Shown here piece after piece: positions 1 through 7,279 of a stretch of DNA of 19,115 nt. Under the pieces are notes generated by a model, which made no database searches, was not told where the DNA came from, and worked only from the letters and a program-made list of their open reading frames with translations. The position numbers were made by a program, and so were the translations under genes. The stretch is taken from the NCBI RefSeq assembly GCF_047638075.1, contig NZ_JBLJBV010000040.1, positions 1-19,115 on the forward strand. Reading direction: 5' to 3'. The stretch comes from UBA6197 sp047638075. Lineage in GTDB: Bacteria; Pseudomonadota; Alphaproteobacteria; Rhodobacterales; Rhodobacteraceae. Position 1 is the stretch's first letter; every line of letters starts with the position of its first letter.

Positions 1-1
1 C

Positions 2-58
2 TATGCCGATGCGCGTGCTCATAATCCGGAACGCTGGTCAGGCAAGACCCGCAACTGA
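2..58 (+). pseudogene. C-terminal fragment of an IS3-family transposase (OrfB type)
   Basis: The frame entering from the left edge reads YADARAHNPERWSGKTRN and then stops (TGA at 56-58). The block NPERWSGKTRN resembles the C-terminal tail of many IS3-family OrfB integrases, where it usually continues with a tryptophan and a further 10-20 residues (family knowledge). Here the Trp position is a stop, so the end is shortened or has drifted. Only 18 codons are visible, and the DDE catalytic core would lie outside the window. It belongs with the mobile-element debris that runs up to the tRNA gene. An unrelated protein tail remains possible because the stretch is so short. Confidence 0.5.
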
Positions 59-90
59 CAACCCGCAGGACTCCACCCCCAACACGAAAT

Positions 91-116
91 CAGCGCCCCT
101 GAAATCAGAGGCGCTG
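91..116. repeat. Imperfect hairpin with repeated GAAATC words
   Basis: CAGCGCC (91-97) pairs with GGCGCTG (110-116), and two further pairs follow after one mismatch, leaving the loop GAAATC. The word GAAATC occurs three times nearby, beginning at about 86, 101 and 121. The hairpin lies between the IS3-like transposase tail and the IS66-like reading frame, so it may be part of an insertion-sequence end or a terminator. No partner copy is present in the window. Confidence 0.4.
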
Positions 117-212
117 CATGAAATCGGCGGACAACTGCTTTGGCAAACACCGGTTTAGATTTGATGTGAGTTCGGGCATGCCGTTTTGCAACTGAGTTTG
201 CGGGGGCCGGGC

Positions 213-989
213 ATGGAGCACCAAAATGAGTACCGGATGGAGGTGCGCGGGTCGCGGGGAGTATCGCGGATCGAGGTCCATGATGGCCCGGCCGGACGTC
301 GGCGCTGGCCGGATGACATCAAGGCGCGGATTGTGGCTGAGAGTTTTCAGTCCGGCGCGCGGGTCTGCGATGTTGCGGCGAAGTATGGGCTGATTGCCCG
401 GCAACTTTCGAAAAGGCGCGGTCAGGTGCGTAAAGGGGAGCTGGTGGTGCCGATCAAGGCGGCCCCGGCATTCGTGCCGCTGATGATCGAGCGATCGGTT
501 GCTGCCACGGCCGCCGCGTCGGCAGATACGGGGGTGATCAAGATCAAGATTTGCGGCGCCGTTTTGCATGTAACGCCGGATTGCAGCCCCGATCGCGCGG
601 CGGCCTTGGTGGCGCTGAGGATCCTTCGGGCCGCGCTGAACGCTCTGCCGCGCGACAACCTGACTTTCATCATGTCGGAACGTGGCAAGCCAATGTCGCC
701 AGAAGGTTTCACCAATTGGTTTTGCAAGCTGGTGAAAGCCGTAGTCGACGATGAAGGCAAGCGGCTGTTGCCGAATGGGCTTTCACCGCATGGATTGCGC
801 AAGGCGACGTGCCGCAGACTCGCGGAAGCCAGGTGCAGCGCGCATGAGATCATGGCCATCAGCGGGCATCAAACGCTTGGCGAAGGCACCCGCTACACCG
901 TTGCTGCGAACCGACTCCACCTTGCCGAACGGGCCGTTGCCGCGATGGAACGGAAAGAAACGCGAACAAAGACTGAAAAACCTGCCTGA
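213..989 (+). pseudogene. Chimeric ORF: IS66 TnpA-like N-terminus joined to a tyrosine recombinase C-terminus
   Basis: The start at ATG 213 gives MEHQNEYRMEV, which fits IS66 TnpA (first ORF); an upstream TTG at 186 only adds nine residues. Residues about 1-135 carry the IS66 TnpA pattern: RRRWPDDIKARIVAESFQ, a helix-turn-helix (ARVCDVAAKYGLIARQL), then RKGELVVP and FVPLMIE. From about residue 145 the protein changes to a phage-integrase catalytic C-terminus: PRDNLTFIMSERGKPM, SPEGFTNWF, then HGLRKA (His-x-x-Arg), the second His in ISGHQT and a candidate nucleophile Tyr in TRYTVAAN. The first catalytic Arg box and the core-binding domain are missing, so recombinase activity is unlikely. The junction, near nt 615-640, is in frame with no stop. 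This may be a fossil fusion of two mobile-gene fragments or a domesticated DNA-binding protein. It ends 54 nt from the 3' end of the tRNA-Tyr gene, the usual place for an island integrase. Confidence 0.75.
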
Positions 990-1043
990 CAGGTTTACAA
1001 AACTGCCCCGTAGGGCGTTAATATTATTGCATGAAAAAAGGAA

Positions 1044-1127
1044 TGGTGGGCGACCCTGGAATCGAACCAGGCACGAGTCGCCTCGGCGGAGTTACAGTCC
1101 GCTGCCGCACCTTGCAGCACGTCGCCC
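1044..1127 (-). tRNA. tRNA-Tyr (anticodon GTA)
   Basis: On the minus strand, acceptor GGGCGAC (1127-1121) pairs with GTCGCCC (1054-1048), followed by discriminator A and an encoded CCA (1046-1044). The anticodon stem GCGGA/TCCGC encloses CTGTAAC, giving anticodon GTA (1095-1093). A long variable arm with stem CGAG/CTCG marks a class II tRNA, as expected for bacterial tRNA-Tyr. The T arm is CCTGG-TTCGATT-CCAGG. The D arm is odd: with this alignment position 8 is G rather than U, position 14 is C rather than A, and the D loop is short (CAAGGTG). A run of six T follows the gene (1039-1034) and could terminate transcription. The gene diverges from rlmB, and its 3' end faces the recombinase fragment. 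Confidence 0.92.
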
Positions 1128-1138
1128 ACTGGGGCTGG

Positions 1139-1167
1139 GGAATATCGAACCCCCCTTAAGCCGTCAA
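1139..1167 (-). promoter_or_regulatory. Candidate sigma-70 promoter for tRNA-Tyr
   Basis: On the minus strand, TTGACG (1167-1162) is a 5/6 match to the -35 consensus. A 17-nt spacer separates it from TATTCC (1144-1139), a weak -10. Initiation would fall about 5 nt upstream of the mature tRNA 5' end. The spacing and position support the call; the -10 match (3/6) is its weak point. Confidence 0.45.
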
Positions 1168-1275
1168 GCAGGAATTCACCACAAAGCCTGCTATCGTGTT
1201 TTGCCTTGCCAAAGCGGGGGCTTGTGGCGCAAACCCGCGCCCAAGGGCCATCGAACGGATCACGAGGGGCAAGCG

Positions 1276-2058
1276 ATGAAAAAACCGACATGGGTTGTTG
1301 ACAAGGAACGCTCGCGGCGGGCGGCCTCGGCGGAAACGGTATGGCTGTTCGGGCTGCATGCGGTGCGCGATGCGCTGGTCAATCCGCGGCGCGAAAAGCT
1401 GCGGCTGGTGGTGACGAAAAACGCCGCTGACAAGCTGGTCGAGGCGATGGCGAAGGGCGGTGTGATGCCTGAGGTTATTGACCCGCGCAAATTTGATGCG
1501 CAGGTGCCGCTGGCGCCGGAATCGGTGCATCAGGGGGCCGCGCTTGAGGTTCGTCCGCTGCAATGGGGCAAGCTGGATGAGGTGTGCCTGACGGGCGAGG
1601 GGGCGCCATTGGTCGTGCTTTTGGACCGGGTGACTGATCCGCATAACGTGGGGGCTGTGCTGCGCTCGGCAGAGGTATTCGGCGCACGGGCGGTGATTGC
1701 CCCTGCGCGTCATGCGGCACCCGAAACGGGCGCGTTGGCAAAAACCGCCAGCGGTGCGTTGGAGCGTCAGCCTTATTTGCGGGTTGTCAATCTGGCGCAG
1801 GCAATGGAGCAGCTGCAGGCCATGGGGTATGTGCTTTTCGGCCTTGACGGTGAGGCTGCAGAAACGCTGGGCGAGGGATTGGCGCGGATCGGGTCGCGCC
1901 CTGTCGGGCTGGTGCTGGGGGCCGAAGGGCCGGGGCTGCGTGAAAAGACGCGCGAAACCTGTGATGCGCTGGTGCGCATACCCTATCCGGGTGGATTTGG
2001 GTCGCTGAACGTGTCGAATGCGGCGGCGGTGGCGCTTTATGCGGCGGTGACGCGGTAA
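1276..2058 (+). CDS. rlmB: 23S rRNA (guanosine-2'-O-)-methyltransferase RlmB, SpoU/TrmH family
   Basis: This 260-residue protein belongs to the SPOUT (TrmH/SpoU) class, which uses S-adenosylmethionine to 2'-O-methylate a guanosine (G2251 in E. coli 23S rRNA). ATG 1276 is chosen because GAGGGG lies just upstream and the protein begins MKKPTWVVDKERSRR; the frame is open far upstream but there it crosses the tRNA gene. An N-terminal substrate-binding domain starts at WLFGLHAVRDAL (23-34). The three SpoU motifs follow: DRVTDPHNVGAVLRSAEVFGA (117-137, with the family Asn and Arg), GLVLGAEGPGL (211-221) and IPYPGGFGSLNVSNAAAVALY (235-255). The last two form the trefoil-knot SAM site. It is divergent from tRNA-Tyr and not clearly in an operon with the next gene (87-nt gap). 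A paralogous TrmH-type enzyme with another RNA target cannot be excluded, but length and motifs favour RlmB. Confidence 0.9.
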   Translation: MKKPTWVVDKERSRRAASAETVWLFGLHAVRDALVNPRREKLRLVVTKNAADKLVEAMAKGGVMPEVIDPRKFDAQVPLAPESVHQGAALEVRPLQWGKLDEVCLTGEGAPLVVLLDRVTDPHNVGAVLRSAEVFGARAVIAPARHAAPETGALAKTASGALERQPYLRVVNLAQAMEQLQAMGYVLFGLDGEAAETLGEGLARIGSRPVGLVLGAEGPGLREKTRETCDALVRIPYPGGFGSLNVSNAAAVALYAAVTR

Positions 2059-2145
2059 CGATCACATCTGCTTCAAGTGGGCTATCGCGGGGTACGATGA
2101 TCTGGCAGTGTGCAGGTCTGCCCAACTGGACACCGCCGTGCTGTG

Positions 2146-2580
2146 ATGCGTTTTTTGATCTCAATTCTGGCATTTCTTCTGATTGCCTTGCCGCTTTCGG
2201 CCAAAGACAGGCTTCAGGCGCATGGCGGATGGGCGCTTGCGGGGTATGATGCGGTTGCTTATTTCGTGGCGGGAGAGGCGCGCCCGGGGATGCCGGATCA
2301 AGCCCTGAAGTGGCGCGGGCAGATCTGGCATTTTGAAAGCCGCGCCAACCGCACGGCCTTTGAGGCGAACCCCGCCGCCTATCAACCCCAGTTCGATGGC
2401 TATAGTGTTGTTTCGGTTTCGAAAAAAATGCTGACACCAGGTGATCCGCAGGTTTTTGCGGTGCATGAAAACCGGCTTTACCTGCTGCAGTCGACCTTCG
2501 AGCGTGAGGAATTCTTACGCGACCCCGCCAAGATTATTGCCCGCGCGAATGAGGTTTGGCGCGCCCTTTTAGGGCAATGA
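2146..2580 (+). CDS. Secreted YHS-domain protein
   Basis: ATG 2146 gives a 144-residue product with a clear signal peptide (MRFLISILAFLLIALPLSAK, cleavage near residue 19). The GTG at 2110 would place 12 polar residues before the hydrophobic core, so it is not preferred. The mature part is a YHS domain: ALAGYDAVAYF (31-40), a WRGQIWHF strand (57-63), RANRTAFEANPAAYQPQFDGY (67-86) and a C-terminal region ending in IIARANEVW. YHS domains occur in metal- or haem-related and periplasmic proteins; the substrate here is unknown. In the related exported group the position after FDGY is usually Cys (or Sec), whereas this protein has Ser87, so a thiol or metal role may be lost. No strong Shine-Dalgarno is visible. 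It stands alone between rlmB and a terminator. Confidence 0.75.
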   Translation: MRFLISILAFLLIALPLSAKDRLQAHGGWALAGYDAVAYFVAGEARPGMPDQALKWRGQIWHFESRANRTAFEANPAAYQPQFDGYSVVSVSKKMLTPGDPQVFAVHENRLYLLQSTFEREEFLRDPAKIIARANEVWRALLGQ

Positions 2581-2589
2581 CAGCATCAC

Positions 2590-2740
2590 AACTGTGAGAG
2601 ATGGGTGTTAGGGGCTTTAATGTCGGATTTTTGCTCCTATCTCTTTAGTCAGACATGACACCGGAACTGTCATGTTCAGAGATCACTGTCCCTCGTTCCG
2701 CACTTTTGCGCCCGGCCTCTTGGCTCGGGCGCTTTTTTCT
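2590..2740 (+). ncRNA. Candidate small RNA or structured 3' UTR ending at a strong terminator
   Basis: This stretch between the YHS gene and the CoA-binding gene has no supported ORF. It contains a perfect 8-bp inverted repeat, ACATGACA (2653-2660) and TGTCATGT (2668-2675), with loop CCGGAAC, followed 33 nt later by a classic rho-independent terminator. A terminator about 130 nt beyond the preceding stop codon, with a second stable stem before it, is the layout of either a long 3' UTR or an independently transcribed or 3'-UTR-derived sRNA. No convincing -10/-35 pair was seen, so the 5' end is only a guess. Confidence 0.25.
2708..2738 (+). terminator. Rho-independent terminator
   Basis: GCGCCCG (2708-2714) pairs with CGGGCGC (2726-2732), with an inner GCC/GGC pairing around TCTT, and is followed directly by six T (2733-2738). 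The strong GC stem plus U-tract fits intrinsic termination on the plus strand. It insulates the upstream YHS region from the CoA-binding gene that starts at 2755. Confidence 0.85.
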
Positions 2741-2754
2741 GCAAATCTGGGCCC

Positions 2755-3189
2755 ATGACACAGCATCAAGATGACGATATTCGCAAGATCCTATCCGCTA
2801 CACGGGTAATCGCAGTGGTGGGAATTTCGCCCAATGCCGATCGCCCCTCGCATGAAGTGGCGCATTTTTTGCAAAGCAAGGGGTACCGGATTGTGCCGGT
2901 GAACCCCGGTCAGGCGGGCGGGCAGATATTGGGTGAGTTGGTTTACGCTGATCTGGCCGCGATTCCGGATGAGATTGCCGTAGATATGGTTGATATATTT
3001 CGGCGGTCCGAGGCAGTCCCCGAAGTGGTGGAGGCGGCCCTGAGGCATCTGCCGGGGCTGCGCACGATATGGATGCAGTTGGGGGTTGCCCATGAGGCGG
3101 CAGCCGCAACAGCGCGGGCGCGGGGGGTGACGGTGGTCATGGATCATTGCCCGAAGATCGAATATCCGCGCGTGATGGCCCGGACCTGA
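2755..3189 (+). CDS. CoA-binding-domain protein (YccU-like, Rossmann fold)
   Basis: The 144-residue product is a single CoA_binding_2-type Rossmann domain, related to the N-terminal part of succinyl-CoA synthetase alpha. VIAVVGISPNADRPSHEVAHFLQSKGYRIVPVNP (18-51) has the nucleotide-binding GxS turn and the RPSHEVA signature. VDMVDIFRRSEAVPEVVEAAL (77-96) and IWMQLGVAHEAAAATARARGVTVVMDHCPKIEY (105-137) contain the second half and the conserved D-x-C-P-K/I-E stretch. Length equals the stand-alone family. The biochemical role of these small proteins is poorly known; CoA binding is expected from homology only. The start is the first ATG, 16 nt after the upstream T-tract, leaving little room for a leader. 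It is convergent with the DegT aminotransferase across a tandem hairpin. Confidence 0.85.
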   Translation: MTQHQDDDIRKILSATRVIAVVGISPNADRPSHEVAHFLQSKGYRIVPVNPGQAGGQILGELVYADLAAIPDEIAVDMVDIFRRSEAVPEVVEAALRHLPGLRTIWMQLGVAHEAAAATARARGVTVVMDHCPKIEYPRVMART

Positions 3190-3196
3190 GCCGGGC

Positions 3197-3259
3197 GGGG
3201 GGCTGTCTGCCCCCCAACGCCAACCCTTTCAGGGTTGGCGCCCCCCCGAGAGTATTTTT
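3197..3259. terminator. Tandem hairpin between convergent genes (likely terminator)
   Basis: Two hairpins lie between the convergent genes. The first is GGGGGGC (3197-3203) with GCCCCCC (3209-3215). The second is a perfect 10-bp stem, CGCCAACCCT (3218-3227) with AGGGTTGGCG (3231-3240), with a 3-nt loop. A T-rich run TATTTTT follows at 3253-3259. The arrangement would terminate the plus-strand transcript, and the palindromes could also act on the minus-strand transcript of the operon ending at 3275. Confidence 0.7.
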
Positions 3260-3274
3260 GCCAACGAAAATGTA

Positions 3275-4495
3275 TCAGGCCGGATTGATCTCAGCGGCGG
3301 CTGCCAAAAGGGCGTCGGCGATGAAATCGAGATCCGGGCGCGTCAGGCGGGCGGGCAGGCGCAGATCGCATGCGCGCATCAGCATGGCACGGGTTTGCGG
3401 CAGGTCTGGCTGGTCTGGTAGAAATTGCCAGTTCCAGAAGGCGCGGGCGTTGTCTTTCGACAAACCAAAGACCTGTACCGTCACGCCCCGCCGTATGGCC
3501 GCAGCCTGAAAGGCGTTGGCCTGCGCGTCTGTCCAGTTACCGGTCAGGGTGAATTGCAGGGAATCCGGGGCGCGGATCTCTTGCGGCAAGGCAGGGGGCA
3601 CCTGCAGGTGGGGCGATGTGTTCAGCCTTTCTGCGACATAGTCGTGGTTGGCGCGGCCGTCGCGCACACGGCGGGCGATTTCGGGCAATTGCGGGCGGAT
3701 CACGGCGGCAGAGAGATTTTGCATTCTGGTGTTGTAAAGCGGCAGCCGGTTTTGCCAGTGGTGAAAGCTGTTTTGCAGGCCGGGGTGTTTTTTCCAGTTA
3801 TGCTCGTACGCGCCGGACATGATGATCGCGCGGGCGGCAAGTTCGGGGTCGTTGGTGATTAGAATTCCACCCTCGCCCGCGTTGACCAGTTTGTAGGACT
3901 GGAAGGAAAAACAGCCGATCTTGCCGATCGTGCCGATGTTGCGCCCGTTCCAGAGCGTTCCCAGAGAATGGGCCGCATCCTCAATCACCGGGATGGCGCG
4001 CGCATCGCACAGCGCCATGATTGCGTCCATATCAGAGGTGTGGCCGCGCATATGGCTGATCAACACGGCGGCGATGCTGTCATCAAGCTTTGCCGCAAAG
4101 TCGGCCATGTCGACGCGGAAGTCTTGCTCGACCTCGACCAGCACCGGCACACAATCGGCGTGTAGAATGGCCGACGGCACGGCGGCAAAGGTAAAGGCCG
4201 GCACCAGCACGCGCGCGCCGCGCGGCAGATCGAGCGCCTTCAGGGACAAGAACAGCGCCGCTGAGCAGGACGATACCGCGAGCGCATAGCGCGCCCCCAT
4301 CAGATCGGCAAACTCGGCCTCAAGCAGCGCCACTGGCGCGCCTTCATTGGTGTAGCGGAACAGATCGCCCGAACTTAGCAGGCGTTCAATTTCAGCACGG
4401 GCGGCCTCGGGGATGGGTTCGGCGTCATAGACGTTGGGGGCCGGGGCGGGTGTGTTGGCGACATCGGGGGCGGGGTGGTGTCCGTCAGCGGGCAT
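3275..4495 (-). CDS. DegT/DnrJ/EryC1/StrS-family PLP-dependent aminotransferase
   Basis: This 406-residue cytoplasmic enzyme has the fold-type I layout of the DegT/StrS family. Visible landmarks are LFRYTNEGAPVALLEAEFADLMGARYALAVSSCSAAL (45-81, phosphate-binding turn), VLVPAFTFAAVPSAI (96-110), IEDAAHSLG (171-179, with Asp173 for the PLP pyridine nitrogen) and SFQSYKLVNAGEGG (197-210), in which Lys202 is the Schiff-base lysine. The start at 4495 is supported by AGGAAAG about 8 nt upstream. The first 20 residues are Pro/Ala-rich and probably disordered. Family members usually aminate sugar nucleotides or cyclitols, but this one is last in an amine/amino-acid catabolic block, 102 nt after the FAD oxidase, with no sugar genes nearby. 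Its substrate is therefore an open question. It may remove or transfer the amino group of the oxidised intermediate; that is inference. Confidence 0.85.
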   Translation of the reverse strand: MPADGHHPAPDVANTPAPAPNVYDAEPIPEAARAEIERLLSSGDLFRYTNEGAPVALLEAEFADLMGARYALAVSSCSAALFLSLKALDLPRGARVLVPAFTFAAVPSAILHADCVPVLVEVEQDFRVDMADFAAKLDDSIAAVLISHMRGHTSDMDAIMALCDARAIPVIEDAAHSLGTLWNGRNIGTIGKIGCFSFQSYKLVNAGEGGILITNDPELAARAIIMSGAYEHNWKKHPGLQNSFHHWQNRLPLYNTRMQNLSAAVIRPQLPEIARRVRDGRANHDYVAERLNTSPHLQVPPALPQEIRAPDSLQFTLTGNWTDAQANAFQAAAIRRGVTVQVFGLSKDNARAFWNWQFLPDQPDLPQTRAMLMRACDLRLPARLTRPDLDFIADALLAAAAEINPA

Positions 4496-4597
4496 TTGCA
4501 GCTTTCCTGAATGTCTTGTTCATCAAAGCTGTAAGGGACGTGCCCGGCAAAGGCCAAATGAAACTTTCATATCGGCATGTGTTTGCCGGGCTTCACC

Positions 4598-5899
4598 CTA
4601 GCGGCCCAAGCGGTCGCGCAGCGAAAACCACGTCATCGCCAGCACCAAAAGTGGCCAACGCATCAACGCGCCCCCCGGAAAGCGCGGCATCGGCAGCCCG
4701 GCCAACAGATCGAACCGTTCGGCCTGCGCACCGACCGCCTCGGCCAGGATTTTACCCGCGAGGGTCGCCATGGCTACCCCATGGCCGGAATAACCCGAGG
4801 CCGACAGCACATTGGGGTGGGGGCGCAGGAAGCAGGGCATCCGGTTCATCGTGATGGCCAGCGTCCCGCCCCAGGCATGGGTGATCGGCACATCGTGCAA
4901 GGAGGGGTAGACCTCAAGCATCGGTTTGCGCACCGTCTTGATGATATCGGGAAAACGATACCCATAGCTTTCGCCGCCACCAAACAGCAGGCGGTTATCA
5001 TCCGACAGGCGCCAATAGTTGACGACGAATTTGGTATCGGCCACAGCAATGTTGTCGCGCAGTACCTCGGCCACCCGGTCGCCCAAGGGGGCGGTTGCCA
5101 CGATGAAGTTGTTGATTGGCATGACGCGGTTGGCGATCTGCCCGTCCAGCCCGCCCAAATAGCCGTTGCATGCCAGGATCACATGGTCAGCCTCGACATG
5201 GCCCTTGTCTGTGCGCACGATCGCGGTGGCGCCATGCTTGATGTCATGCACGACCGCGCCTTCGTATAGCTGCGCCCCGGCATTGGCCGCGGCCTGCGCA
5301 AGGCCGATGGCAAAGTTGAGCGGGTGCAGATGACCCGCGCCCCGGTCGATATCGCCGCCTTTGTAGGCGGCACTGGGCACTAGCGCCTGTAGCGCCGCCT
5401 GATCCAGGGGGGTGATCTGGTCATAGCCATAGTCGCGCGCCAGCTTTTCCGCATAGGCGTGGGAATGGGCGACCTCGCGGTCATGCCAGCAGGCGTGGGC
5501 GATACCGGGTTGATAGGTGCAGGGCATCGAATGGGCGCGGATCAGATCCTGCACCAGCGCCTTGGCCTCTTGCCCCAGATCCCACAGCTTGCGCGCCGTC
5601 GGCAGGCCGACCATCTTTTCCAGATCGTCCTGTTCCAACCGCTGCCCAGAGCCGACCTGCCCGCCATTGCGCCCCGAGGCGCCAAACCCCACGCGATGCG
5701 CCTCAAGCAAGGCCACATCATAGCCCTTTTCGGCCAGATGCAGCGCCGCCGAAAGGCCGGTATAGCCACCGCCAACGATGCAGACATCGGCCCGTGTGCG
5801 CCCCCGCAGCGCCGCAAATGGTGCAAGCGGGGTGGCCGTTTGCGCATACCAGCTGCCGGGGTATTGGCCCCGGCTGTCGTTGGCAAAGAGCAGGTTCAT
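4598..5899 (-). CDS. DadA/OrdL/PuuB-type FAD-dependent oxidoreductase
   Basis: This 433-residue enzyme has an N-terminal Rossmann FAD site: ADVCIVGGGYTGLSAALHLAEKGYDVALLEA (37-67, GxGxxG and the terminal acidic residue), then GFGASGRNGGQVGSGQRL (71-88), the hallmark of the DadA/glycine-oxidase/gamma-glutamylputrescine oxidase group. Near the C-terminus WGGTLAITMNRMPCFLRPHPNVLSASGYSGHGVAMATLAGKILAEAV closes the FAD pocket. Such enzymes oxidise a C-N bond of an amino acid or gamma-glutamyl amine, giving an aldehyde or keto product, ammonia and peroxide. Its ATG overlaps the stop of the upstream glutamine-synthetase-like gene by four bases (ATGA), so the two are translationally coupled. That favours a role like PuuB: oxidation of the gamma-glutamylated amine made by its partner. 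Confidence 0.87.
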   Translation of the reverse strand: MNLLFANDSRGQYPGSWYAQTATPLAPFAALRGRTRADVCIVGGGYTGLSAALHLAEKGYDVALLEAHRVGFGASGRNGGQVGSGQRLEQDDLEKMVGLPTARKLWDLGQEAKALVQDLIRAHSMPCTYQPGIAHACWHDREVAHSHAYAEKLARDYGYDQITPLDQAALQALVPSAAYKGGDIDRGAGHLHPLNFAIGLAQAAANAGAQLYEGAVVHDIKHGATAIVRTDKGHVEADHVILACNGYLGGLDGQIANRVMPINNFIVATAPLGDRVAEVLRDNIAVADTKFVVNYWRLSDDNRLLFGGGESYGYRFPDIIKTVRKPMLEVYPSLHDVPITHAWGGTLAITMNRMPCFLRPHPNVLSASGYSGHGVAMATLAGKILAEAVGAQAERFDLLAGLPMPRFPGGALMRWPLLVLAMTWFSLRDRLGR

Positions 5900-7251
5900 A
5901 CGTTCAGCAGCAGGTGTTCACGTTCCCACGGGCTGATGACCTGAAGGAATTCCTTGTGCTCGTTGCGCTTCACCGCCTGATAGACGTTGCAAAACTCGGG
6001 GCCCAGAAGGTCTGTCAGGGCGGTGTCTTCGGCCATCAGGTCCAGCGCGTCGCCCATGTTATAGGGCAGATCATCGGCCCCCATATAGGCATCACCGGTG
6101 CATTCGGCGCGCGGCAATTTTTGCTCTTTCAGGCCCAGATAGCCGCAGGCAAGGCTGGCGGCAAAGCCGAGATAAGGGTTGCAATCCATCCCCGCCAACC
6201 GGTTTTCCAACCGTCGCGCGGCCGGCCCCGAAATCGGCACCCGAAGACCCGTCGTGCGATTGTCGCGGCCCCATTCCAGATTGATCGGCGCGGCGAAATC
6301 GGGGACATAGCGGCGGTAACTGTTGACGTAGGGCGCCAGCAGCGCGATGGCCGCCGGAAGGTGGTTTTGCATCCCGGCAACGAAGTGCAAGAAGGCTTCG
6401 GTTTCGTTCCCGTCGGCGTCAGAAAAGATATTCTGACCGGTTTGGCTGTCGATAACCGAGTGATGAATATGCATCGCTGAGCCGGGCTCACCTTCGATCG
6501 GTTTGGCCATGAAGGTGGCAAAACAGTCGTGGCGCAGTGCTGCCTCGCGGATCAGACGTTTGAAATAGAAAATCTCATCGGCCAGCTTGACCGGATCGCC
6601 ATGGTTGAGATTGATCTCAATCTGGCCAGCACCGCCCTCTTGCAAGATGCCGTCGATTTCAAAACCCTGTGCCTCGGCAAAATCATAAATATCGTCGATG
6701 ACCTTGCCGTATTCATCCACCGCCGACATCGAATAGGCCTGTTTGCCCGCAGCGCGGCGCCCCGAGCGCCCCATCGGCGGGATGATCGGCTGGTTTGGGT
6801 CGATGTTGCGCGCGACCAGAAAAAACTCCATCTCAGGGGCGACGATCGGCGTCCAGCCCTCGGCCTCATAAAGGGCCACGATGCGCTTTAGCACATTTCG
6901 CGGCGCCATGGGCACCGGATTGCCGTGCTGATCGTTCACGTCATGGATGACCTGCAAGGTGATATCCGCCGTCCATGGGGCGGCGGTGGCGGTGCTGAAA
7001 TCCGGTGTCAGGATCATGTCGGGTTCGGTAAACGCGCCTGACGGGTTGTCGGCCCACTCGCCGGTTATCGTTTGCAGGAAAATCGAGTTTGGCAGGAAAA
7101 AACGATCCTGAAACGCGAACTTTGAGGCAGGCATTGCCTTGCCGCGAGCCACACCGGCAATATCAGCGACGATACATTCGACTTCGTCCAGCCGGCGGCT
7201 GCCGATATAATCACGCGCAGCCTCGGGAAGCTTGTCCATCCAATCGGACAT
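5896..7251 (-). CDS. Glutamine-synthetase-family enzyme 1 (likely gamma-glutamyl-amine ligase, PuuA-like)
   Basis: The 451-residue protein has the type I glutamine synthetase core: an N-terminal beta-grasp region (ECIVADIAGVARGKAMPASKF, 25-45), the metal/glutamate motif APEMEFFL (138-145), GGAGQIEINLNHGD (206-219), the ATP/metal motif GSAMHIHHS (257-265), the Arg/ATP segment LEWGRDNRTTGLRVP (325-339), and LENRLAGMDCNPYLGFAA (348-365). Divergent GS relatives such as PuuA ATP-dependently join glutamate to the amino group of putrescine or another amine instead of ammonia; coupling to an FAD oxidase and a GATase supports that reading. True GlnA is less likely given the context and the absence of the usual adenylylation-site motif. 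AAGG lies 9-12 nt before the start. It lies 28 nt downstream of the amidotransferase. Confidence 0.85.
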   Translation of the reverse strand: MSDWMDKLPEAARDYIGSRRLDEVECIVADIAGVARGKAMPASKFAFQDRFFLPNSIFLQTITGEWADNPSGAFTEPDMILTPDFSTATAAPWTADITLQVIHDVNDQHGNPVPMAPRNVLKRIVALYEAEGWTPIVAPEMEFFLVARNIDPNQPIIPPMGRSGRRAAGKQAYSMSAVDEYGKVIDDIYDFAEAQGFEIDGILQEGGAGQIEINLNHGDPVKLADEIFYFKRLIREAALRHDCFATFMAKPIEGEPGSAMHIHHSVIDSQTGQNIFSDADGNETEAFLHFVAGMQNHLPAAIALLAPYVNSYRRYVPDFAAPINLEWGRDNRTTGLRVPISGPAARRLENRLAGMDCNPYLGFAASLACGYLGLKEQKLPRAECTGDAYMGADDLPYNMGDALDLMAEDTALTDLLGPEFCNVYQAVKRNEHKEFLQVISPWEREHLLLNV

Positions 7252-7279
7252 GGGATCTGCCTTTCAGGGGTCAGAGGGG

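Noticed and set aside
751..1275. Extension of the rlmB frame upstream to 751
   Set aside because: The extra 175 codons overlap the recombinase fragment in another frame and run antisense over the tRNA-Tyr gene, while ATG 1276 has a ribosome site and the family N-terminus.
2146..2580. A selenoprotein reading of the YHS gene
   Set aside because: There is no in-frame TGA at the Cys/Sec position (it is a serine codon), and the only TGA in frame is the terminal stop.
4450..5269. Long plus-strand open frames opposite the FAD oxidase and GS-like genes
   Set aside because: They are antisense shadows of strongly supported GC-rich genes, with no recognisable domains and no ribosome sites.
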